Below, one piece after another: positions 1 to 8,567 of a stretch of DNA of 52,454 bases. Source of the DNA: Allomyces macrogynus ATCC 38327 (lineage: Eukaryota; Blastocladiomycota; Blastocladiomycetes; Blastocladiales; Blastocladiaceae). Made by a program: the position numbers and the translations under genes. Location: positions 390,415-442,868 of the forward strand of contig GG745370.1 in the NCBI GenBank assembly GCA_000151295.1, read 5' to 3'. The notes under the pieces are model-generated. The model ran no database searches. It was not told the origin of the DNA and saw only the letters and a program-made list of their open reading frames with translations. Within the stretch, counting starts at the first letter, position 1; every line of letters starts with the position of its first letter.

Positions 1-1611
1 CAGACCAGGGCTCAAGCGCGGCTTGACCGCGTACAGCCGTTCGCGACGCGTGCGGCAAGCGTCGCTGATTTGCGCGACGACTGGACCGCGCGGCTCGTGT
101 CGCCGGGCAAGGCAATCCCCGCGCACGGCCCGCTCCCGGTAACCCCGCCCGCGACGACCAAGACGACGATGATCGACGCTCCGCCCGGCGCCCCGTGGCT
201 GCTCGAATTCTGCGCATTGTTCCTGCACATGCGCGGCGCGCGCGCCGGGGACGACGACGCGCCACACGCGGTGGTCGCGCAAATGCTCGACTGGTACACC
301 GACCGGAAAGCCGCCGAGGCCATGGCCGCGCACACGTCGGTCAGCGCGTGTCTCGGCGTCGTGCGCGCGCACGCGCGCGCCGCGCAACTCGCCGCGCAGG
401 CCGTCTCGGAAGCGTTTGCCGCGACGCAGGCGACAGTCGCCACGGGCGTGAACGCGCTCCAGGGCGAAGCGGTCGCGCTGCACGCGGCGATCCCCGCGGG
501 CCACCACGCATTGCACGTGCGGTTGCTGGACGCGCTGGTCAAGTGCAAAAAGAACATTCACGACCATACCAAGGACTTAAACGACGTCTCGCGGCGGCGC
601 GAGCGCGCGTTTAATGCGCGCCGGGTCGGCGAAGTCGAGCAGTGTGCGGCCGATATGGGCGCGCTCGATGCGTTGGTGGCCAAGGAAAAGGCACGACACG
701 CTCAGCTCGAGGACTTGGTGCAGCGCGCGTTTGCCGCGGTCGCGCCGCATTTGAGCGCCGAGCGGCTCGAGGAAGTGCGCGACGAGTACCGCGCGTTGGG
801 GCTCGCGGTGCGGTCGCATGCGGGCGCGTCGGGGCATGATCGTGCCGCGGCACGCGCCGCGTTCCGTCGGCGGTCGGGCCGTGGAGCGGTCGGGGAAGAG
901 ACGGTGGACGTGCTGCCGCCGCCCGCGGCGGCGACGACGGCGACGACGTCGGGGGTCAAGCGCGCGCGCACGCGGCCGTCGCTGCTGCGCCGGAATAGCT
1001 CGATGCCCGTTCGTGTGGGTGCAGTGACGCCGAGCACCGACGGCGGGAACGAGACGGACGATATGGATGCGGCCCCGTCGGCCTCAGCTGCGCAGGCGCC
1101 CGAGTACGACGACGATCCCGACGAAGAGCGTGCGGCGAAACGCGCGCGCGGTGCGGACGGTGGGGTCGTGGCGACGCCGCGCCGTCGGATTCCCGCATCC
1201 GAGCTGGCTGCGCGCCGGCGGCAACGGATCGCGGACCGCGCGAGCCGTGGTGCGATTGGAAGTGGGGTTCTGGATGTGGTGCTGTCGGTGCCGAGAGCGG
1301 TCGCGCAGTGGACGGCGGCGTGGTGGACGGGGACGGCCCCGTTGCCGAGTGAGGATGAGGACGAGAGCGACAACGAGGATCAAGAGGTGGAGGCGACTGA
1401 GGAGGAAGACGGCGATGAGGACGAGGAGGAAGAGGAGGATGACGACAACGAGGAGGATTCGTTGGGCGGCGACGGCGACGGCATGTACCCGTCGGTGCAG
1501 ACCACGGCGGTCACGCCAACGCCTCCAGGGCCGCGTGTGGTGCGTGGTGTTGCCGTGCGGCGCACGGGTGGTGGAGATGCTGGGGCGCCGCCGTCGCCGT
1601 CGTTTGATTAG
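1..1611 (+). CDS. Uncharacterised acidic coiled-coil protein, 5' partial
   Basis: The frame is open from the first base of the window to the TAG at 1609-1611, so the true start lies outside. About 536 residues are visible. The first half (roughly bases 190-830) is Ala/Arg/Glu-rich and predicted helical or coiled-coil. The second half is low-complexity. It carries basic stretches that could be nuclear localisation signals (around KRARTRPS and KRARG) and a long Glu/Asp run at about 1345-1470, typical of nuclear or chromatin-associated acidic tails. I recognise no catalytic domain and no family. Codon use is strongly GC3-biased like the other real genes, which supports coding. A nuclear role is inference from composition only. 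Confidence 0.6.
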   Translation, partial: QTRAQARLDRVQPFATRAASVADLRDDWTARLVSPGKAIPAHGPLPVTPPATTKTTMIDAPPGAPWLLEFCALFLHMRGARAGDDDAPHAVVAQMLDWYTDRKAAEAMAAHTSVSACLGVVRAHARAAQLAAQAVSEAFAATQATVATGVNALQGEAVALHAAIPAGHHALHVRLLDALVKCKKNIHDHTKDLNDVSRRRERAFNARRVGEVEQCAADMGALDALVAKEKARHAQLEDLVQRAFAAVAPHLSAERLEEVRDEYRALGLAVRSHAGASGHDRAAARAAFRRRSGRGAVGEETVDVLPPPAAATTATTSGVKRARTRPSLLRRNSSMPVRVGAVTPSTDGGNETDDMDAAPSASAAQAPEYDDDPDEERAAKRARGADGGVVATPRRRIPASELAARRRQRIADRASRGAIGSGVLDVVLSVPRAVAQWTAAWWTGTAPLPSEDEDESDNEDQEVEATEEEDGDEDEEEEEDDDNEEDSLGGDGDGMYPSVQTTAVTPTPPGPRVVRGVAVRRTGGGDAGAPPSPSFD

Positions 1612-2064
1612 GTGAGGAGAGGTTGGATTTGCATCGCGTGAATTTGCATCGTGGGGTGGATGGAATGGAGTGTGTTTGCTTCTTGGTTTCTGGTTGCGCC
1701 ATTTCGCGTCGGGGCTCGTCGACAGACTGCCCCTGTGCGCGTCGGGCCACTGCTTCTCAGAGCAGGTGGCGGCCTAGTTATCCCCGTCGTTCCGCCAACG
1801 ACGCGAACGACGATGCAGCGGGATCCGTCCCGCAGCGATTCCGACGCGTCTCGCGGCCCTGCGACGGTGTTGCGACGTGTCACACCCCCGCGCGTGACAA
1901 TCGCGCATCGTAGGCTCCGAGTGGGTGACCACGCTGATCACGATCGCCCACAACAACAACAACCACCTGCTCAAGCCCAACCAAAGCAGCAGCAACGACA
2001 ACAACGCGAGCATCTGCAAGTGCAGCAAGTCGGCCGTTCGACCACGACCACCACCGCCGCCGCC

Positions 2065-3216
2065 ATGTACCGCGCCGCGTCGCGTGCCACCGCCGTAGCG
2101 CACGCCGTACCATGGCCGCGCCCACGGCTGCACCTGCCCGCCGCCGCCATCTGGGCCGTGACTACGCGCGTGTGCCGCCCCGCCGCTACCGTCTCCACCG
2201 GGTTTGCGACCGCACGATCAAGTAGTAACGACAGCAATAACAGCGACAGCGCCAACACCCCACCCGCGCCGACGAATTCGGCGTCTACCCCGGCAGCCGC
2301 CGCGGCCGCACAACCGCGCCGGCTCGTCGCGCACTCGTCTCCGCTCGACCTTCTCAAGAAGAAGCCGGCGTCCAAAGGCGACGCCAGCAGCCAGAAGCCC
2401 GCGCGCAACCCGGCGTCGGTCCTGGCCTCGCTCGGGATCGACCTCGACCCGGCCGAACTCGCACCGCCACGGCCGGGCGCGCCGCCACAACCCGGCTCGG
2501 CCTCGTTTGGCGGTTCGCGCGCACCACGCACAGCGTCGTCGTCCGCGCGCAGTCCCGACCACCATGGCGACGCCCCACCGAGGCAATCCGACCCGACCAG
2601 GAGACCAACCTCCTTCCCCACCGCCTCTTCCTCCTCGCGCTGGCGCCCTCCGCCACCGCCACCCACCTCCGCCACCGACCGGTGGGACCCGCGCAAAAAG
2701 CTGCCGCGCGCCGCCATGGACCGGATCCGGTTCCTCCATGCGCAGGACCCGGTGCAATTCTCGCCCGCCAAACTCTCGCGCGCCTACGGGATCGGGTACG
2801 AGGCCGTGAAGCGTATTTTGCGGTCAAAGTACGTGCCGGACGCGGAGCGTGCCGAGGAAATGGATCGGTCCCGCGCGGAGGTCAAGGTCGCGTGGCGGCA
2901 CGCACAGGCGACTGCGCGGAAGGCCAAGTTGAAGAAGGAGCGGGAGGAGGCCGAGGCGAGGGCGACGGAAGGTGGGGTGGAGAGGGGAGCAGCGAGGGGG
3001 AGGGTGAATGTGGCGCCGGCGGATGCGGTGGAGGTGCGTGTTGCGGAGGAGGAAGGGGGCGCCGCGTTGGCGGAGATGGAACCGACGGATGCAGTGGACG
3101 ACGATGCGACGCGAACCGACCTGGTTGCGAGGCCGCCAAGGCCTGCACCGGCGTTGAAGCCGGCAAGTGCGGAGAGCAAGGACGATCCCGACGATTGGAG
3201 CTGGTTGGCGCGATAG
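2065..3216 (+). CDS. RRG9: Rrg9/neugrin-family mitochondrial protein
   Basis: Single-exon gene of 383 residues. The open frame extends upstream, but ATG 2065 is preferred: it follows CGCC and opens an Arg/Ala-rich, acid-poor N-terminus that looks like a mitochondrial presequence. Residues about 80-205 are Ser/Pro/Ala-rich linker. The family core lies at about 2680-2870: RWDPRKKLPRAAMDRIRFLH followed by a helix-turn-helix-like YGIGYEAVKRILRSKY, the pattern shared by yeast Rrg9 and vertebrate neugrin. A charged helical tail follows. Known members act in mitochondria: Rrg9 is needed for respiratory growth and mtDNA maintenance, neugrin for mitoribosome biogenesis. The C-terminus ends DDWSWLAR. 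The fit to the family core is good; the precise function here is inferred. Confidence 0.8.
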   Translation: MYRAASRATAVAHAVPWPRPRLHLPAAAIWAVTTRVCRPAATVSTGFATARSSSNDSNNSDSANTPPAPTNSASTPAAAAAAQPRRLVAHSSPLDLLKKKPASKGDASSQKPARNPASVLASLGIDLDPAELAPPRPGAPPQPGSASFGGSRAPRTASSSARSPDHHGDAPPRQSDPTRRPTSFPTASSSSRWRPPPPPPTSATDRWDPRKKLPRAAMDRIRFLHAQDPVQFSPAKLSRAYGIGYEAVKRILRSKYVPDAERAEEMDRSRAEVKVAWRHAQATARKAKLKKEREEAEARATEGGVERGAARGRVNVAPADAVEVRVAEEEGGAALAEMEPTDAVDDDATRTDLVARPPRPAPALKPASAESKDDPDDWSWLAR

Positions 3217-3411
3217 TCGTTGGTCTTGTTCGACGTATTGACCATGTAAATGTATCATGATTGGCGTGCTTGCAGTCGCGTTCTTTTAACCGCCGGTCAT
3301 GTCAACTTCGTGAGCAGCGAGCACGGGGCAAAAGATAAAAGTTTCTCCATGACTACGCGCTCAAGCACAAACTTGAATAGCGAGAGTATGAAATATGGAC
3401 GCAACGATGGC
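3217..3411. other. Intergenic, 3' of RRG9
   Basis: AT-richer than the neighbouring genes. I see no convincing open frame; it probably holds the RRG9 3' end. Confidence 0.4.
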
Positions 3412-3490
3412 CAGGGCTCAGGATTGAACTGAGAGTCTCGCCATGAACGGGTCAGAGCCAAACACCTGACGCGCGGACCACGTCGACCCG
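3412..3490 (-). tRNA. tRNA-like element with long variable arm (possible tRNA pseudogene)
   Basis: On the minus strand a perfect 5-bp T stem (CTCAG/CTGAG) encloses the canonical T loop TTCAATC at 3417-3433, giving a good B box. Upstream, GGGTCGACGTGG resembles an A box. The helix TCAGG/TCTGA could be an anticodon stem, and a 15-20 nt variable region would suit a Leu/Ser-type tRNA. Against a functional gene: the anticodon loop would have 8 nt, and I cannot pair a 7-bp acceptor stem. I therefore do not assign an anticodon. Confidence 0.3.
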
Positions 3491-3583
3491 CGTCTCACCC
3501 CGTCTCGCCTTGCCGCGACCACGACGACCACCGCCATCACTTGGCACCAACCGGCGCGCACGGTCACCGCCTGCCCCACGCGC

Positions 3584-3590
3584 TATAAAT
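3584..3590 (+). promoter_or_regulatory. TATA-box-like motif
   Basis: TATAAAT lies about 100 bp upstream of the ATG of the decayed gene at 3689, at a plausible core-promoter distance. This is sequence pattern only. Confidence 0.35.
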
Positions 3591-3688
3591 CTGCGGCTGA
3601 CCGCCCTGAAGCGTCTCCTCTCCTCGTGTCTGCCGCCCATCACGTCGCCGTCGCTGCCCATCGACCACGCGTGTCGCTGCCCTGCATC

Positions 3689-4475
3689 ATGCCTCTGCCC
3701 GTCCTCCAAGACCTCGTCGACCTGCGCACGCGCAGCGACGCCGCCCTCCAAGCCAAGAAAGAGTCTCGTTAGGCCTACCACGCGGCGCACGACGCCTACA
3801 CTGCCGCGCACCAGACACTCTTCGAAGTGCACCACCAAAGCGCTTGGGCCGGCGGCTGTTCCTGCGCCGCTGCGTGCATGGACGCGATCGACACGGTGCG
3901 GTCGGTGCGCGGTCTGCTGCCGCACCTGATGACCGCCGAGTCCAACTTGGCGCCCCTCATGAGCGATATGGAATGCGCTCTGCGCGTCGCCCTCGATAGT
4001 TTCAGAACAGCTGCGCCATCCACCTGCAACGCGCACCGGCTCCCGCAGCACTGGCAACGCAGCGACACGACGACGATGTGATGGCGCACCGCGCCATACG
4101 GCCTCGGTCGTTGGGTAACGCGTCGGGGATTGCTCTGCCGCCGCCGCCGCCACTGCCGCCGCAGCAGCAGTAGCAGCAGCAGCAGCACCGGTCGCCACGT
4201 GTTCCTCTCAAGCATGACGGGCAAGCACGTGCGACGCTGCCCACGCCGGCGGGTACGCCGCAGCCGGCGCCGCGGCAAGCGCCGCTGCTGCTGCTGCTCC
4301 TCCTCCTCTTGGGCCGGGGCGCAAGCGCAAGCTCGTGACGCGTGCCGACAGGGGCAAGGCGATCAAGCACGACAAGGTCCTGGACTTGACCATTGTCACC
4401 AACCAGCTCGACCAGCATCTCGGCGAGGACGACGACAACAAGTCGCGCTCGGGCAAGATGCCGTCCGAATACTGA
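3689..4475 (+). pseudogene. Decayed uncharacterised gene
   Basis: ATG 3689 opens a coding-like helical frame (MPLPVLQDLVDLRTRSDAA) that meets an in-frame TAG after 27 codons and then stays open to 4081. Further on, a Pro/Gln-rich stretch is coding-like but has a TAG inside its CAG run (QQQ-stop-QQQQ, about 4171). A third frame gives a plausible basic/acidic C-terminus, from GRKRKLVTRADRGKAIKHDK to PSEY and TGA 4473-4475. Successive segments lie in different frames with stops between them, which fits a degenerate single gene. Unrecognised introns could explain part of this. I recognise no family; the Lys-rich tail and Q/P tract hint at a nuclear protein. Confidence 0.35.
4162..4187 (+). repeat. 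Imperfect CAG microsatellite
   Basis: Eight CAG units with one TAG interruption, inside the decayed gene. A CTG/CTC tract follows at about 4283-4310. Confidence 0.8.
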
Positions 4476-4995
4476 GTGAGGAGGATGGACGGCGTGGATC
4501 GGCCCGTGACGTACTACGCGCGCGCGTGCACGCGGCGGCGGGCCGAGATCAAGATGACGTGCTGCCAAAGTGGAGAGTTGGACGTGATCGTGCAAATCAA
4601 AATGCGCCAGGCGGCAGCGACGACATATACAACGACAACGGTAACAGCAGCGAGGCAGCCGACCTGTCCAGCAGCATTTAACGAGGTGCATAGAAACAGG
4701 CCGATTTATGTCAGATCCTTGAGAGCAAAAGTCGACCAAGTTTGCTCCCATTTCATTTAGCCCAAGCTCCCTGAGTCACTTTGGCCCAAGCGTTGCTGTG
4801 ATTTTCGCACACATCGCGAAAACACGATCACGAATGCGCGCGCACAGCCATCAGATCTCGCCACTTCAGCGAGCATTCCCTTGGGTCAATATTTACCTCA
4901 CGACCGCCGGCAGACTTGAGACTTTTCATACGCACAGCAGCATTCTGAGCTTGACAACTTGGTGCCTGCAAGCCACGCCTGGCATCCCATCTTAA

Positions 4996-5009
4996 CCCCC
5001 CCCCCCCCC
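4996..5009 (+). repeat. Poly-C tract (14 C)
   Basis: Fourteen consecutive C after TTAA. The copy number may be unreliable in the assembly. Confidence 0.9.
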
Positions 5010-5650
5010 TACCTTGGAGCACCGGCGCTGTGTCTGACACGATCACATGGCAAACGGCAAGGGGTGGGCGCATCTGTTTGAACATCAGGCTGTTAGGTGA
5101 TGGTGCGGCGACCAGGACACCTCGAGCCAAGATATATCATCAAAAATCACGCGCTCATACTTTCACCACCCGGGAGGCGTGCTGCGGACCGAAGCGGATA
5201 GTTTTGACTCCCCTGGCCGAGTTGGATAAACTCGCACAAGCAAGGATATTCATCACATGGTGTCGGTCCATGCATGTAAAAATACAGCTCGATTTTAGCG
5301 GCTTCAGCTCTCCTTCCTCCTCTCCCTCCAGTCTTGCTCCATAATGGCCAGAGTAATCTTTGTCATGGGCATGCTCCCATCCAGCGACTATCATTCCATT
5401 CCCAAGCCTGTGCATGGCCGCTCACGATGGACCGGATGGCAAAGAGCCTTGTATGGTCACGGGCTGAGGGTGTTGACTATTGGCCTCGGCCCTGGCCGAT
5501 GTTTCCTGCGCCCTCCTGGTTTCCAGGAGGGCCGTGCGCGTGAGCTAGCCAGCCAATGGGTTTGGGTCGTATTGTGATGCTATTGCTTTTGGTTCGTTCC
5601 ATTCTCGCCTCGACGTGTGTTTGTTTATTCGGTGTTGCTTAGCATTTTCT

Positions 5651-5787
5651 CGTTTCTTGTTGGGTTGTGTTTCTGCTGCTATTATGCTAAAAGGAAGAGA
5701 GATTCGATGTTGGGCAACGTTTCTTGTTGGGTTGTGTTTCTGCTGCTATTATGCTAAAAGGAAGAGAGATTCGATGTTGGGCAACGT
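5651..5787 (+). repeat. 67-bp perfect tandem duplication
   Basis: The unit beginning CGTTTCTTGTTGGG at 5651 repeats without mismatch from 5718, and three further bases of a third unit match. Perfect identity implies a recent event, or a local assembly duplication. Confidence 0.9.
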
Positions 5788-6326
5788 GCATGTGCACGCA
5801 TGCCCGTTGATGCATTTTCATGTTTGGATTTGCTTTTTGCCGAGCCAGATGCACCCTTGCTTCTCTTCTTGGCCCTGGATGGTTCTGTTCTCCAATCAAC
5901 CGTGGCAGACAGATGCTGCAATGCGTGCTGTGAGAAATAACCCAGATCGGCTGGCGTTGGGACGCTGAGGCCAAGACCCAGTATCATGATAAGCCAGAAT
6001 GGCAGCTTGATGGCATCCCTGACCAGATCGAGCAAATGTGAAGAGCATCGTCTCGATGTTGCCTTTGCAAAGGTGCGCAGGTGTGCGGTGGAGCTCGTTG
6101 CTCGGTTGCTGTTGCTGGAGAAATACTTGATGCCAGCATGAACGATCTCAGGTGGTGGGTGGACAGTGGCCAAAGTTTGACAATGTTCATCGTTGCAGGA
6201 GCACAAATCATGACCGATCTGCACACCATCTGTAACAAACCATCTGAATCGCATGATTTTGTGCCTCTGCTGACGTAGAACACCAGTTGTACAACCATCT
6301 GTTCCCATTCACTTCATCATGACCCC

Positions 6327-7418
6327 TCACGGTCGTCTAGACGACGACGACCCAGTCTCCCAACTATATGGCGGCGGGAAATCATTCATGTCGCCGTTCT
6401 TGTGCAACGCCAACGACGCAGGCTCCTGCTCACCCACGTACAGCCGCGGCCCATCCTCCTCGTGCACATACTGATACTCCTTTTCGTTTGCCTCGGCCCA
6501 CCGCCACGGCCCGTGCCAATGCACCTTCACCGAGCACGGCCCTGTCGCACCAATCGCGACATGCATGCCCGGCTCGGCAGCCATTTCCACTTCCGACACG
6601 ACCTTGCCATTCCGCGAGTAATACACTTTCCCGCCTTCGATCAAGATACCGGCCACATCCCCGGCGCCATACGAGACCGCATGGCTCTTCGTGGGCAGCC
6701 CATACAAGAGGGCGGGTTCTGACTGATGGTTATAAACGAGCCCAGAGGACGAGTGGTACCCAGTCGACCCGGCGACGCGTCCGCGAGCGCCGCGACCAGC
6801 GCGGGCGTCCATTCCATCTCCTTCTGCGGGTGAGCGCGCATGTACTTGTCGCCGCGCGCCGCAAGCGTGAGCTCCACCTGCCCCTCCTTCGACATCCGCA
6901 TCCGCACCCACTTGGCAGCTGCAGCCCACGCGCGGCGCGCCCACTCGCGCATGGTAACATCGGGTTCCCGCCCCAGCTTGCCCTTGACCACGAAACAGCC
7001 AATGACCAGAGCACAGCTGGCAAAGGCGAGAGCAACGCCCACGAGGGCCTCGACCCAAGGAGAGTCGCCAAACGGTTTATGTGGCGCGGACGGGCATGCG
7101 GCGCCAAAGTACATGGTGGAGTCGCGGTTCGTCGATGAGAGTGTCACGAACGTGCAGTTGCGAATCGCGCCGGATGGTGCAATGTTGCTCGCTGCGATCG
7201 AGGCGCGGTCCCAGAATCCGGGCGCGCCAGCGGGGCCGATGAGGGGTTCGAGGGTGACCCTGGCGCGAAACCGGGGGAAGTATCAATTTCGAATGACGCG
7301 GGTCGGTGGCCGAGAGAGCGACGCTGCAGAACGGACCATAAATGTCGGTGTCCCAGGAATCGACACCCCGAGCTCTCAATCGCACGGCCGCGGGCGTGTC
7401 GGCGGACGGAGATGCCAT
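6327..7418 (-). pseudogene. Broken membrane SPRY/PPxY adaptor gene (Ssh4/Ear1-like), inverted copy
   Basis: Homologous to the array at 16.4-22.2 kb but on the opposite strand. ATG 7418 opens exon 1 with the family N-terminus (MASPSADT.., DSWDTDIYG). An intron GTCCGTTC..GCGCCAG (7260-7336) sits exactly where the paralogues have theirs. Exon 2 is shifted by one base relative to the paralogues near 7240, where C runs differ in length. The ectodomain, the TM helix (about 7000-7070, with the GCFVVKGKL edge) and the cytosolic linker then read well. Near 6780 the frame shifts again, and about 70 residues that form the first half of SPRY are missing. The second half (GKVYYSRNGK, VHWHGPWRWAEANE) and the terminal PPPY are kept up to TGA 6327-6329. 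Two lesions suggest a pseudogene; the first could be a sequencing error. Confidence 0.65.
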
Positions 7419-8567
7419 GGGTGGTGGGCGACGCGACGGTCAATGCAATATCGGCGCGTGGGAGCGGGCACGACGTGCTTGGGCTGATTTGAACCTCGAG
7501 AGAGTTTGAAATGGGTGGGTCGATGGTCCAATGTGAGCGACGATGGGCGTCCTGCCGGTCTTATTTATGAGCGACGGACACAACAGTTTCCCTCCCTCGA
7601 GACGCGCGTCGATGCGCCCGAATGGCATGGGTGCACCTCAACCAGGGGCTCTGTCACTTTGCAGACGAGCAAAACGGCGCCGGTCCCTGGGCAGGTGCAC
7701 GACTGCTGCGGCGCTCGCGGTGGGATGCGTTGTTGTCTCTGCTGACCTGCATGCTACAACATCAATTCTGACATGACCTGACGCGCTCGGCCCATTAATC
7801 AAAGGAATAGACCACGCGACCTGGCCGGGCGCACGAGCACGTTTTTCAAGGCAGCCTATGCACAAGTAACCGTTTCTCTGGCCCTCACATGAGAGAGACT
7901 GGAGAACGTGTTGCAGGAATGACGCCGACCCATGATTCGGCGACTACTATCGGGATGTCTGCGGTGTGGTGTGCGGTACAGAAGAGGCAGGTGACTTTCG
8001 CGCCCTTCCTTGTCCGCTTCATTGCATCAAAAACGGAGCTGAGGCCAGTCCCAACGGCAAGCCGCCGTTCGAGCACCTTCGAGAACATTGGCCAAGCCTT
8101 TGGTGGACACGATGCGTGGGGCATACTGGGTGGAGAAGATTGTCCGAGATACCAGAAAAATGAATCCACTGCTTCCACTGACCCTATCGTGCTGCATGAC
8201 ACGGGCATTGGTGGGCTCAAGATGTTGGCACACAGGTGTGGCCAAGTTTCCTCGTGCGCCAAGGTGGAGAGGTGGAGCGCCGTGAAATGAGATGCGCAGG
8301 TCGAAGATCGGCGCAAATTTGTGAAGAGAGCCAAGATTGTGTGCGAAGTGTAGGATGAGCGAAATGAGCGCATCAAAGCTGATCGCGTATGCCCTCGCTT
8401 CCGAGGAAGAACTGCTGCAACTTGATCCAAGCAAAAGCTTCGTTGCTATTATCCAAAATGGATCGTTCCCTTCTTTCGCTCTTGTTGTCCGTTGTTTTCC
8501 CACCCCATCTAAAGATAACAATAAAAATGCACGCCCATCATCCCCTTCTTGCGGCCGAACTTGCTGG
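7419..8567. other. Intergenic between adaptor remnant and ABC transporter
   Basis: About 1.15 kb holding the upstream region of the inverted adaptor copy and the 3' flank of the transporter. Only short open frames without codon bias are present, and I see no recognisable gene. Confidence 0.45.

Larger units (their letters stand above)
4476..6326. other. Gene-poor, lower-GC intergenic stretch
   Basis: About 1.85 kb with clearly lower GC than its neighbours and only short open frames. The best is 5344-5577, which starts with ATG and reads MARVIFVMGMLPSS; I do not recognise it and do not call it a gene. It contains a 14-C homopolymer and a 67-bp tandem duplication, annotated separately. Confidence 0.5.

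Noticed and set aside
5344..5577. 77-codon frame starting MARVIFVMG
   Set aside because: ATG start, but no similarity recognised, lower GC than real genes and no neighbouring exon.
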